From: Aristolochia californica
Lineage: Eukaryota > Streptophyta > Magnoliopsida > Piperales > Aristolochiaceae
Assembly: GCA_029961685.1 (NCBI GenBank)
Contig: JARWKL010000002.1
Location: 27,682,908-27,746,907, forward strand
Length of the DNA stretch: 64,000 bases
Direction: 5' to 3'
Shown: positions 13,687-25,865 of the stretch, piece after piece
How the letters are laid out: each line of letters opens with the position of its first letter
Numbering within the stretch: the first letter of the stretch is position 1
Program-made: the position numbers and the translations under genes
Notes under the pieces: generated by a model
The model's database searches: none
Seen by the model: the letters and a program-made list of their open reading frames with translations, nothing else
What the model was told of the DNA's origin: nothing

Positions 13687-14187
13687 GGTTGGATATTTAC
13701 CAGAGCCAAACAACCCACTTTTTGCCTATCCTTAAAAATCACAGATACTTTTTGGAATTATCTCTCTCAGCATTCGTGCATTTTCATTTTGAATGTTCAA
13801 ATTATTTTTCAGATCCAAACTAGAGTTTTCACTCTCCCATTTTACTTGTAAACAAAAAAGACATAAGGCAAATAGATCGCAACAAAATGAAAATTTTAGA
13901 GTTCATGTATGCAAAAAAATTTGAAAACAATAATAAATGTAAGTGATGAAAATTATTTCACGCACAAAAGATGAACTCCAAAGTTTTGTTATCCATGTTT
14001 GGGAAATTCCACTAGTACAACCCCTAATAATAGCTTGTGGAATTTTATAGGAAAGGGACTTCTAACTGATCCTAACATGTTTTAAATGTGGTGGATATGC
14101 CTGCCACAAACATGTTGAGGATGCAAGTGACCTAATGATCCAAAAATTTCAAGGAGTAGAAAAAATTAAATTCTCAAGTTAACGTGT
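13687..14187 (+). repeat. Representative full-length monomer (501 bp) with landmarks
   Basis: This unit illustrates the monomer. In order it holds the GGTTGGATATTTAC anchor (13,687), a pyrimidine-rich run ending CTCTCTCAG (to 13,770), a T-rich run ending CAG (to 13,812), and an A-tract-rich segment with AATAAA followed by GTAAGT (13,939-13,944). Next come ACTAGT (14,011-14,016), the block AACCCCTAATAATAGC, a GGTGGATATGC segment near 14,091, GATGCAAGTGACCTAATGATCC, and finally GTTAAC (14,178-14,183). The T-rich run before CAG changes length from unit to unit. The +strand frame that is open in many other monomers is broken here by a TAG at about 13,821, which shows that coding capacity is not maintained. 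The phase chosen for the monomer start is arbitrary. Confidence 0.9.
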
Positions 14188-14924
14188 GGTTGGATATTTA
14201 CCAGAGCCAAACAATCCACTTTTTACCTATCCTTAAAAATCACAGATACTTTTTGGAATTATCTCTCTCAGCATTTGTGCATTTCCATTTTGGATTTTGA
14301 AATTATTTTTCAGATTCAAACTTGAGTTTTCACTCTCACGTTTTTCTCGTAAACAAAAAAGATATAAGGCAAACAGATCGCAAGAAAATGAAAATTTTAG
14401 AGTTCATGTATGGAAAAAAATTTGAAAACTATAATTAATGTAAATGAAGAAAATTTTATCACGCACTAAAAATGAACTCCACAGTTTTATTTTATTCATG
14501 TTTGGGAAATTCCACTAGTACTACTCCTAATAATAGATTGGTGGAATTTTATAGGAAATGGACTTCTAACTGATCTTAACATGTTTTAAAAGTGGTGGAT
14601 ATGGGTGCCCAAAATATGTTGAGGATGCAAGTGACCTAATGATCCAAAAATTTCAAGGAGTAGAAAAAAATTAAATTCTCAAGTTAATGTGAGGTTGGAT
14701 ATTTACCAGAGCCAAACAACCCACTCTTTGCCTATCCTAAAAAATCTCAGATAGTTTTTGCAATTATCTCTCTCTGCATTTGTACATTTCCATTTTGGAT
14801 GTTCAAATCTTTTTTCCGATCCAAACTTGAGTTTTCATTCTCCCATTTTTCTCGTAAACGAAAAAGATATAAGGCAAATAGATCACAACAAAATGAAAAT
14901 TTTAGAGTTCATGTATGCAAAAAA

Positions 14925-14945
14925 ATTTAAAACTCAAGCACTACA
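14925..14945 (+). repeat. Deletion junction, about 29 bp
   Basis: AAAACT is joined to CAAGCACTAC; the AATAAATGTAAGTGAAG segment and following bases are missing. This unit therefore lacks the GTAAGT motif present in most others. Confidence 0.8.
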
Positions 14946-16394
14946 AATGACCTCCAATGTTTTGTTATCCATGTTTTGGAAATTCCACTAGTACTACCCT
15001 TAATAATAGCTTGGTGTAATTTTATAGGAAAGGGACTTATAATTGATCCTAACATGTTTTAAATGTGGTGGATATGCATGCCAAAAACATGTTGAGGATG
15101 CAAGTGACCTAATGATCCAAAAATTTCAAGGGGTAAGAAAAAATCAAACTCTCAAGTTAACGTGTGGTTAGATATTTACCAGAGCCAAACAGCCCAATTT
15201 TTGCCTATCCTTAAAAATCACGGATACTTTTTTTAATTATCTCTCTCAGCATATATGTGCATTTCCATTTTGGATGTTCTAATCTTTTTTTTAGATCCAA
15301 ACTTGAGTTTTCACTCTCCCATTTTTCTCGTAAAAAAAAACATATAAGGCAAATAGATCGCAACAAAATGAAAATTCTAGAGTTCATGTATGCAAAGAAA
15401 ATTTAAAACAATAATAAATGTAAGTGAAGAAAATTATTTCATGCAATAAAAATGAACTCCAAAGTTTTGTTATCCAAGTTTGGGAAATTCCACTAGTACA
15501 ACCCCTAATAATAGCTTGGTGGAATTTTATAAGAAAGAGACTTCTAACTGATCCTAACACATTTTAAATGTGGTGGATATGCGTGTAGGAAACAAGTTGA
15601 GGATGCAAGTGACTTAATGATCCAAAAATTTCAAGGAGTAGAAAAAATTAAATTCTCTAGTTAACATGGGGTTGAATATTTACCAGAGCCAAACAACCGA
15701 CTTTTTGCCCATCCCTAAAATTCACAGATACTTTTTGGAATTATCTCTCACAGCATTTGTGGATTTCCATTTTTGATGTTCAAATTTTTTTCAGATCCAA
15801 ACTTGAGTTTTCACTCACCCATTTTTCTTGTAAACAAAAAAGATATAAGGCAATTAGATCGCAACAAAATAAAAATTTTAGAGTTCATGTGTGAAAAAAA
15901 ATTGAAAACTATAATAAATGTAAGTGAAGAAAATTATTTCACACACAAAAAAAGAACTCCAAAGTTTTGTTGTCCTTGTTTGGGAAATTCCCCTAGTACA
16001 ACCCCTAATAATAGCTTGGTGGAATTTTAAAGGAAAGAGACTTCTAACTGAACCTAACACGTTTTAAATGTGGTGGATATACGTGCCAAAAACATGTTGA
16101 GGATCCAAGTGACGTAATGATCCAAAAATTTCAAGGAGTAGATAAAATCAAATTCTCAAGTTAACATGTGGTTGGATATTTACCAGAGCCAAACAACCCA
16201 CTTTTTGCCTATCCTTAAAAATCAAAGATACTTTTTTGAATTACCTCTCTCAGCATTTGGGCATTTCCATTTTGGATGTTCAAATTTTTTTCAGATCCAA
16301 ACTTGAGTTTTTTGTCTCCGATTTTTCTCGTAAACTAAAAAGATATAAGGCAAATAGATCACAGCAAAATGAAAATGTAAGAGTTCATGTATGC

Positions 16395-19320
16395 AAAAAA
16401 ATTGAAAACAATAATAAATGTAAGTGAATAAAATTATTTCACGCACTAAAAATGAACTCCAAAGTTTTGTTATCCATGTTTGGGAAATTCCACTTGTACA
16501 ACCCCTAATAATCGCTTGGTGGAATTTTAAAGGAAAGAGACTTCTAAATGAGCCTAACATGTTTTAAATGTGGTGGATATGCGAGCCAGAAACATGTTGA
16601 GGATGCGAGTGACCTAATGATCCAAAAATCTCGATTAGGAAAAATTAAATTCTCAAGTTAACGTGTGGTTGGATATTTACCGGAGCCAAACAACCCAGTT
16701 TTTGCCTATCTTTAAAAATCATGGATACTTTTTGGAATTATCTCTATCAGCATTTGTGCATTTCCATTTTGGCTGTTCAAATTTTTTTTCAGATCCAAAC
16801 ATGAGTTTTCACTCTCCCATTTTTTTCGTAAACAAAAAAATATAAGGCAATTTGATCGCAACAAAATAAAAATTTTAGAGTTCATGTATGCAAATAAATT
16901 TGAAAACTATAATAAATTTAGGTGAAGAAAATTATTTCACACACTAAAAATTAGTTCCAACGTTTTGTTATCCATGTTTGGGAAATTCCACTAGAACAAC
17001 CCCTAATAATAGCTTGGTGGAATTATGTAGGAAAGAGACTTCTAAATGATCCTAACACGTTTTAAATGTGGTAGATATGTGTGCCCAAAACATGTTGAGG
17101 ATGCAAGTGACCTAATGATCCAAAAATTTCTAGGAGTAGAAAAAAATCAAATTCTCAGGTTAACTTGTGGTTGGATAATTACAGAGCCAAACCACCCACT
17201 TTTTGCCTATCCTTAAAAATCACAGATACTTTTTGGAATTGTCTGTCTTAACATTTGTGCATTTCCATTTTGGATGTTCAAATCTTTTTTCCGATCCAAA
17301 CATGAGTTTTCACTCTCCCATTTTTCTCGTGAACAAAAAAGATATAAGGCAATTAGATCGCAACAAAATGAAAATTTTATAGTTCATGTATGCAAAAAAT
17401 TTTGAAAACTATAATAAATGTAAGTGAAGAAAATTATTTCACGTACTACAAATGAACTCCAATGTTTTGTTATCCATGTTTGGGAAATTGCACTAGTACT
17501 GCCCTTAATAATAACTTCGTGTAATTTTATAGGAAAGGGACTTATAACTGATCCTAACATGTTTTAAATGTGGTGGATATGCATGCCAGAAACATCTTGA
17601 GGATGCAAGTGACCTAATGATCCAAAAATTTCAAGAATAGAAAAAAATCAAACTTTCAAATTAACGTGTGGTTGGATATTTACCAGAGCCAAACAACCCA
17701 CTTTTTGCCTATCCTTAAAAATCACGGATACTTTTTTGAATAACCTCTCTCAGCATTTGGGCATTTCCATTTTGGATGTTCAAATTTTTTTTAGATCCAA
17801 ACTTGATTTTTCAGTCTCCCATTTTTCTCGTATACAAAAAAGATATAAGGCAATTAGATCGCAACAAAATAAAAATTTTAGAGTTTATGTTTGCAAAAAA
17901 AATTGAAAACTATAATAAATGTAAGTGTAGAAAATTATTTCACACACAAAAAGTGAACTCCAAAGTTTTGTTATCCATGTTTGGGAAATTCCACTAGTAC
18001 AACCCTTAATAATAGCTTGGTGGAATTTTATAGTAAAGAGACTTCTAACTGATCCTAACACATTTTTAATTTGGTGGAAATGCGTGCCAGAAACATGTTG
18101 AGGATGCAGTGACCCACTTTTTGCCTTTCCTAAAAAATCACAAATACTTTTTGCAATTATCTCTCTCATCATTTTTGTATTTCCATTTTGGAAGTTGAAA
18201 TTTTTTTTCAGATCCAAACTTGAGTTTTCACTCTCGCATTTTTCTCGTAAACAAAAAAGATATAAGGCAAATTGATCGCAACAAAATGAAAACTTTAGGG
18301 TTCATGTATGCTAATAAATTTGAAAACTATAATAAATGTAAGTGCAGAAAATTATTTCACGCACTAAAAACGAACTCCAAAGTTTGGTTTTATCCATGTT
18401 TGAGAAATTCAACTAGTACAACCCCTAATAATAGCATGGAGGAATTTTATAGGAAAAGGGACTTCTAACTTATCCTAACACGTTTTAAGTGTTGTGGATA
18501 TGCATCCCAGAAACATTTTGAGGACACAAGTGACCTAATGATCCAAAAATTTTAAGGAGTAGAAAAAATTAAATTCTCAAGTTAACGTGTGGTTGGATAT
18601 TTACAAGAGCCAAACAACCCACTTTTTGCCTATCCTTAATAATCACCGATACTTTTTGGAATTATCTCTCTCACCATTTGTGAAATTCCATTTAGGATGT
18701 TCAAATTTTTTTTTCAGATCCAAGCTTGAGTTTTCATTCTCCTATTTTTTTCGTAAACAAAAAAGATAAAGGCAATTAGATCGCAAAAAAATGTAAATAT
18801 AAGAGTTCAAGTATGCAAAAAAATTTGAAAACTATAATAAATATAAGTGAAGAAAATTATTTCACGCACTAAAAATGAACTCCAAAGTTTTGTTTTATCC
18901 ATGTTAGGAAAATTCCACTAGTACAACCCCAAATAATAGCTTGATGGAATTTTATAAGAAAGAGACTTCTATCTGATTTTAACATGTTTTCAATGTGGTG
19001 GATATGCAAGCCAGAAACATGTGGAGGATGCAAGTGACCTAATTATCCAAAAATTTCAAGGAGTAGAAAAAATTTAATTCTCAAGTAAACGTGTGGTTGG
19101 ATATTTACCAGAGTCAAACAACCCACTTTTTGCCTATCCTTAAAAATCTTAGATACTTTTTGGAATTATCTCTCTCAGCATTTGTGCATTTCCATTTTGG
19201 ATGTCCAAATTATTTTTCAGATCCAAACTTGAGTTTTCACTCTCCCATTTTTCTCGTTTAACAAAAAAGATATAAGGCAAATAGATCGCAACAAAATGAA
19301 AATTTAGAGTTCATGTATGC
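16395..19320 (+). repeat. Six-monomer block, first copy of a 2,927 bp tandem duplication
   Basis: Monomer starts: 16667, 17169, 17670, a truncated unit near 18,110, 18591, 19095. The first three lie exactly 2,927 bp before 19594, 20096 and 20597 in the second copy, so the two copies have kept the same length over that part. Shared variants include a unit end with a GATTAGG/GATCAAG change near 16,633/19,561, GTAGATATG with GCCCAAAACATG, and CTCGTTTAAC near the right end. This copy keeps a truncated monomer at about 18,057-18,290, which the second copy lacks. Left and right limits are estimated to within about 50 bp. Confidence 0.85.
18057..18290 (+). repeat. Deletion junction removing a monomer anchor (about 84 bp lost)
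   Basis: Near 18,112 GCAGTGACC runs straight into CACTTTTTGCC. In other monomers these are separated by about 84 bp that include the GGTTGGATATTTAC anchor. The bases ACC occur at both ends of the missing segment. The shortened unit is part of the first copy of the 2,927 bp duplication and is absent from the second. Confidence 0.85.
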
Positions 19321-21790
19321 AAAAAAAATCAAAAACAATAATAAATGTAAGTGAAGAAAATTATTTCACGCACTAAAAATGGACTCCAAAGTTTTGTTAT
19401 CCATGTTTGGGAAATTCCACTTGTACAACCCCTAATAATAGCTTGGTGGAATTTTAAAGGAAAGAGACTTCTAAATGATCCTAACACGTTTTAAATGTGG
19501 TGGATATGCGAGCCAGAAACATATTGAGGATGCGAGTGACCCAATGATCCAAAAATTTTGATCAAGAAAAATTAAATTCTCAAGTTAACGTGTGGTTGGA
19601 TATTTACCGGAGCCAAATAACACACTTTTTGCCTATCTTTAAAAATCATAGATACTTTTTGGAATTATCTCTATCAGCATTTGTGCATTTCCATTTTGGA
19701 TGTTCAATTTTTTTTTCAGATCCAAACATGAGTTTTCACTCTCCCATTTTTCTCGTAAACAAAAAAATATAAGGATATTTGATCACAACAAAATGAAAAT
19801 TTTAGAGTTCATGTATGCAAATAAATTTGAAAACTATAATAAATTTAGGTGAAGAAAATTATTTCACGCACAAAAAATGAGTTCCAACGTTTTGTTATCC
19901 ATGTTTGGGAAATTCCAGTAGAACAACCCCTAATAATAGCTTGGTGGAATTATATAGGAAAGAAACTTCTAAATGATCCTAACACGTTTTAAATGTGGTA
20001 GATATGCGTGCCCAAAACATGTTGAGGATGCAAGCGACCTAATGATCCAAAAATTTTTAGGAGTAGAAAAAAATTAAATTCTCAAGTTAACGTGTGGTTG
20101 GATAATTATCAGAGCCAAACAACCCACTTTTTGCCTATCCTTAAAAATCACAGATAATTTTTGGAATTATCTGTCTTAACATTTGTGCATTTCCATTTTG
20201 GATGTTCAAATCTTTTTTCCGATCCAAACTTGAGTTTTCACTCTCCCATTTTTCTCGTAAACAAAAAAGATATAAGGCAATTAGATCGCAACAAAATGAA
20301 AATTTTGGAGTTCATGTATGCAAAAAAATTTGAAAACTATAAAAAATGTAAGTGAAGAAAATTATTTCACCTACTACAAATGAACTCCAATGTTTTGTTA
20401 TCCATGTTTGGGAAATTGCACTAGTACTACCCTTAATAATAACTTGGTGTAATTATATAGGAAAGGGACTTATAACTGATCCTAACATGTTTTAAATGTG
20501 GTGGATATGTATGCCAGAAACATGTGTAGGATGCAAGTGACCTAATGATCCAAAATTTCAAGAATAGAAAAAAATCAAACTTTCAAATTAACGTGTGGTT
20601 GGATATTTACCAGAGCCAAACAACCCACTTTTTTCCTATCCTTAAAAATCACGGATACTTTTTTGAATAACCTGTCTCAGCATTTGGGCATTTCCATTTT
20701 GGATGTTCAAATTTTTTTTTAGATCCAAACTTGAGTTTTCAATCTACCATTTTTCTCCTATACAAAAAAGATATAAGGCAATTAGATCGCAACAAAATGA
20801 AAATTATAGGGTTCATGTATGGAAATAAATTTGAAAACTATAATAAATGTAAGTGCAGAAAATTATTTTACGCACTAAAAACGAACTCTAAAGTTTGGTT
20901 TTATCCATGATTGAGAAATTCAACTAGTACAACCCCTAATAATAGCTTGGAGGAATTTTATAGGAAAAGGGACTTCTAACTTATCCTAACACGTTTTAAG
21001 TGTTGTGGATATGCATCCCAGAAACATTTTGAGGACACAAGTGACCTAATGATCCAAAAATTTCAAGGAGTAGAAAAAATTTAATTCTCAAGTTAACGTG
21101 TGGATTGATATTTACCAGAGCCAAACAACCCATTTTTTGCCTATCCTTAATAATCACAGATACTTTTTGGAATTATCTCTCTCACCATTTGTGAAATTCC
21201 ATTTAGGATGTTCAAATTCTTTTTCAAATCCAAGCTTGAGTTTCAATTCTCCTATTTTTCTCGTAAACAAAAAAGATAAAGGCAATTAGATCGAAAAAAA
21301 TTAAAATATAAGAGTTCAAGTATGCAAAAAAATTTGAAAACTATAATAAATGTAAGAGAAGAAAATTATTTCACGCACTAAAAATGAACTCCAAAGTTTT
21401 GTTTTATCAATGTTAGGAAAATTCCACTAGTACAACCCCAAATAATAGCTTGATGGAATTTTATAAGAAAGAGACTTCTATCTGATCCTAACATGTTTTC
21501 AATGTGGTGGATATGCAAGCCAGAAACATGTGGAGGATGCAAGTGACCTAATTATCCAAAAATTTCAAGGAGTAGAAAAAAATTAATTCTCAAGTAAACG
21601 TGGGGTTGGATATTTACAAGAGCCAAACAACCCACTTTTTGCCTTTCCTTAAAAATCACAGATACTTTTTGGAATTATCTCTCTTAGCATTTGTACATTT
21701 CCATTTTGGATGTTCAAATTATTTCTCAGATCCAAACTTGAGTTTTCACTCTCCCATTTTTCTCGTTTAACAAAAATGATATGAGGAAAA
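19321..21790 (+). repeat. Six-monomer block, second copy, shortened by about 416 bp
   Basis: Monomer starts: 19594, 20096, 20597, 21102, 21604. After 20597 the offset to the first copy falls from 2,927 to about 2,511 (18591 to 21102) and 2,509 (19095 to 21604). Around 20,775-20,800 the sequence changes from matching the first-copy unit at 17,830-17,870 (TATACAAAAAAG) to matching the unit at 18,285-18,320 (GGGTTCATGTATG followed by AATAAATTTG). This is what homologous exchange between neighbouring units inside the block would leave. Confidence 0.85.
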
Positions 21791-23108
21791 TAGATCGCAA
21801 CAAAATGAAAAATTTAGAGTTCATGTTTGCAACAAATTTTGAAAACTATAATAAAAGTAGGTGAAGAAAAGTATTTCACGCAGTAAAAGTGAACTCTAAA
21901 GTTCTGTTATCCATGTTTGGGAATTTCAACTAGTACAACCCCTAATAATAGCTTGGTGGAATTTTAAAGGAAAGAGACTTCTAACTGATCCTAACACGTT
22001 TTAAATGTGGTGGATATGCGTGCCAAAAACGTGTTGAGGATGCAAGTGACCTAAAGATCCAAAAATTTCGAGGAGGAGAAAAAATAAAATTCTCTTGTTA
22101 ACATGTTGTTGGATATTTACGAGAGCCAAACAACCCACTTTTTACCTATCCCTAAAAATCACAGATACTTATTGGAATTATCTTTCTCAGAATTTGTGCA
22201 TTTCCATTTTGGATGTTCAAATTTTTTTTCAGATCCAAACTTGAGTTTTCACTCTCCCATTTTTCTAGTAACAAAAAAGATATAAGGCAATTAGATCGCA
22301 ACAAAATGAAAATTTTAGAGTTCATGTAAGCAAAAAAAATAGAAAACTTTAACAATTGTAAGTGAAGAAAATTATTTCACGCACTAAAAGTGAACTCCTA
22401 AGATTTGTTATTCATGTTTGGGAAATTCCACTAGTACAACCCCTAATAATAGCTTGGTGGAATTTTATGGGAAAGAGACTCCTAACCGATCCTAACATGT
22501 TTTAAATGTGGTGGATATGCATGCCAGAAACATGTTGAGGATGCAAGTGAGCTAATGATCCAAAAATTTTAAGGAATAGAAAAAATTAAATTCTCAAGTT
22601 TACGTGTGCTTGGATATTTACCAGAGCCAAACAACCACCTTTTTCCTATTCTTAAAAATCACAGATACTTTTTGGAATTATCTCTCTCAGCATTTGTGCA
22701 TTTCCAATTTGGATGTGCAAATTTTTTTTCAGATCCAAACATGAATTTTCACTCCCGCATTTTTCTCGTAAACAAAAAAGATATAAGGCAAATACATCGC
22801 ACCAAAATGAAAATTATTGAGTTCATGTATGCAAAATAAATTAAAAACTATAATAAGTATAAGTGAAGAAAATTATTTCAGTTACTAAAAATGAACTCCA
22901 ATGTTTTGTTATCCATGTTTGGGAAATTCCACTAGTACGACCCCTAATAATAGCTTGGTGGAATTTTAAAGGAAAAAGACTTCTAAGTGATCCTAAAACG
23001 TTTTAAATGTGGTGGATATGCGTGCCAAAAATATTTGTAGGATGCAAGTGACCTAATGATCCAAAAATTTTAAGGGATAGAAAAAATTAAATTCTCAAGT
23101 TAACGTGT

Positions 23109-23309
23109 GGTTGGATATTTACCAGAACCAAACAACCCACTTTTTGCCTAACCCAAAAAACTCCAAATAATTGTTTGATGGAATATTATAAGAAAGTGAC
23201 TTCTAATTGATCCTAACATGTTTTAAATGTGGTGGATATGCCAGCCAGAAACATGTTGAGGATGCAAGTGACCTAATGATCCAAAAATTTAATTCTCAAG
23301 TAAACGTGT
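23109..23309 (+). repeat. Severely truncated monomer (about 200 bp)
   Basis: The anchor at 23,109 is followed by only about 45 bp of normal sequence. It then jumps at about 23,150-23,165 to the CCAAATAATTGTTTGATGG part of a monomer, so about 280 bp are missing. The right-hand part resembles the tails seen near 18,920, 21,440 and 35,170. A second small loss at about 23,290 removes roughly 18 bp, where AAATTT is joined to AATTCTC. Confidence 0.88.
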
Positions 23310-23810
23310 GGTTGGATATTTACCAGAGCCAAACAACCCACTTTTTGCGTATCCTTAAAAATCACAGATACTTTATGGAATTATCTCTCTCAGCATTTGT
23401 GTACTTCCATTTATGATGTTCAAATTATTTTTAAGTTCCAAACTTGAGTTTTCACTCTCCCATTTTTCTCGTAAACAAAAAACATATAAGGCAAAAAGAT
23501 CGCAACAAAAAGAAAATTTTAAAGTTCATGTATGCAAAAAAATTTGAAAACTATAATAAATGTAAGTGAAGAAAATTATTTCACGCACTAAAAGTGACCT
23601 CCAAAGTTTTGTGATCCATGTTTTGGAAATTCCACTAGTACAACCCCTAGTAATAGCTTGGTGGAATTTATAGGAAAGAGACTTCTAACTGAACCTAACA
23701 TGTTTTAAATGTTGTGGATATTCTTGCAAAAAACATAATGAGGATGCAAGTGACCTAATGATCCAAAAATTTCAAGGAGTAGAAAAAATCAAATTCTGAA
23801 GTTAACGTGT

Positions 23811-25560
23811 GGTTGGATATTTACCAGAGCCAAACAACCCACTTTTTACCTATCCTTAAAAATCACATATACTTTTTGGAATTATCTCTCTCAGCATTTG
23901 TGCATTTCCATTTCTGATGTTCAAATTTTTTTTCAGATCCAAACTTGAGTTTTCACTCTCCCACCTTTCTCGTAAACAAAAAAGAAATAAGGCAAATAGA
24001 TCGCTAAAAAATGAAAATTTAAGAGTTCATATATGCAAAAACATTTGAAAACTATAATAAATATAAGTGAAGAAAATTATTTCACGCACTAAAAATGAAC
24101 TCCAAAGTTTTGTTATCCATGTTTGGGAAATTGCACTAGTACAACCCCTAATAATAGCTTTGTGGAATTTTATATGAAAGGGACTTCTAACTGATCCTAA
24201 CATGTTTTAAATGTCGTGGATATGTATGCCAGAAATATGTTGAGGATGTAAAGGACCTAATGATCAAAAAACTTCAAGCAGTAGAAAACATCAAATTCTC
24301 AAGTTAACGTGTAGTAGGATATTTACCAGAGCAAAACATCCCACTTTTTGCCCTTCCTTAAAAATCACAGATACTTTTTGGAATTATCTCTCTCAACATT
24401 TGTGCATTTCCATTTTTCATGTTCAAATTTTTTTCAGATCGAAAAAAATGTTTTTACTCTACCATTTTTCTCATAAACAAAAAAGATATAAGGCAAATAC
24501 ATCACAACAAAATGAAAATTTTAGAGTTCATGTATGCAAAAAAAAATTAAAACTATAAAAAATCTAAGTGCAGAAAATTATTTCACTCACTAAAAATGAA
24601 CTCCAACGTTTTGTTATCCATGTTTGGTAAATTCCACTAGTACAACCCCTAATAATAGCTTGGTGGAATTTTAAAGGAAAGAGACTTCTAACTGATCCTA
24701 ACATGTTTTAAATGTGGTGGATATGCATGCCAAAAACATGTCAAGGATGCAAGTGACCTAATGATCCAAAAATTTCAAGGAGTAGAAAAAATTAAATTCT
24801 CAAGTAAACGTGTGGTTGGATATTTACCAGAGCCAAACAACCCACTTTTTGCCTATCCTTAAAAGTCACAGATAATTTTTGGAATTATTTCTCTTAGATT
24901 TTGTGAATTTCCATTTTCAATGTTCAATTTTTTTTTTCAAATCCAAACTTGAGTTTTAACTCTCCCATTTTTCTCGTAAACAAAAAAGACATAAGGCAAT
25001 TAGATCGCAACAAAATGAAAATTTTAGAGTTCATATTTGCAAAAAAATTGAAAACTATAATAAATGTAAGTGAAGAAAATTATTTCACGCTCTAAAAGTG
25101 AACTCCAAAGTTTTGTTATCCATATTTGGGAAATTCCACTAGTACAACCCCTAATAATAGCTTGGTGGAATTTTATAGGAAAGAGACTTCTAACTGATCC
25201 TAACACGTTTTAAGTGTGGTGGATATGCATGCCAAAAACATGTTGAGGATGCAAGTGCCCTAATGATCCAAAAATTTCAACGAGTAGAAAAAATTAAATT
25301 CTCATGTTAACAAGTGGTGGGATATTTACCAGAACCAAACAACCCACTTTTTGCCTATTCCAAAAAATCACAGGTACTTTTTGGAATTATCTCTCTCAGC
25401 ATTTGTGCATTTCCATTTTGGATGTTCAAATTCTTTTTCAGATCCAAACTTGAGTTTTCACTCTCCCATTTTTCTCGTAAACAAAGACAATTAGATCGCA
25501 ACAAAATGAAAATTTTAGAGTTCATGTACGCAAAAAAATTTGAAAACTTTAACAATTTTC
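23811..25560 (+). repeat. Block repeated ~8 kb downstream, left copy
   Basis: Units 23811, 24313, 24814 and 25316 match 31871, about 32369, 32859 and 33330 in the same order. Diagnostic shared variants are an AAATTGCACTAGT tail, AAGCAGTAGAAAACATC just before 24313 and 32369, ACTCTACCATTTTTCTCAT, AAGTAAACGT, and CCAAAAAATCACAG. The offset is 8,014-8,060 bp and changes where one copy has small deletions. Confidence 0.75.
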
Positions 25561-25592
25561 AGTGAAGAAAATTATTTTAGGCACTAAAAGTG

Positions 25593-25708
25593 AACTCCAA
25601 AGTTTTGTTATCCTTGTTTGGGCAATTCCAATAGTACAACCCCTAATAATAACTCCAAAGTTTTGTTATCCTTGTTTGGGCAATTCCACTAGTACAACCC
25701 CTAATAAT
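25593..25708 (+). repeat. 58 bp direct tandem duplication inside a monomer
   Basis: Bases 25,593-25,650 and 25,651-25,708 are copies of the same 58 bp part of the monomer, from AACTCCAAAG to CCCCTAATAAT. By eye they differ at one position (CCAATAGT against CCACTAGT). Both carry the otherwise rare GGGCAATTCC variant, so the duplication is young compared with most monomer divergence. It lengthens the unit starting at 25,316 to about 550 bp. Confidence 0.92.
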
Positions 25709-25865
25709 AGCTTGGTGGAATTTTACTGGAATGAGACTTCTAACAGATCCTAACACATTTTAAATGTGGTGGATAGGCGTGCCAAAAACATGTTGAGCAT
25801 GCAAGTGACCTAATGACCCAAAAAATTCATTGAGTAGAAAAAATAAAATTCTCAAGTTTACATGT

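Larger units (their letters stand above)
8738..16395 (+). repeat. Mostly monomeric satellite stretch
   Basis: Monomer starts: 8738, 9237, 9682, 10182, 10685, 11184, 11685, 12182, 12684, 13185, 13687, 14188, 14693, 15166, 15670, 16170. Spacing is close to 500 bp except 9237-9682 (54 bp lost near 9,588) and 14693-15166 (about 29 bp lost near 14,934). I see no strong higher-order pattern up to about 14,690. From there units 14693 and 15166 resemble 17169 and 17670 further right, sharing a CTTTTTTCCGATCC variant, CTCCAATGTTTTG, GGTGTAATTTTATAGG and CACGGATAC. Confidence 0.85.

Noticed and set aside
13687..14187. Shorter sub-repeats within the monomer (about 165 or 250 bp)
   Set aside because: Comparing halves and thirds of the monomer by eye shows only shared A/T runs and no alignable internal repeat.
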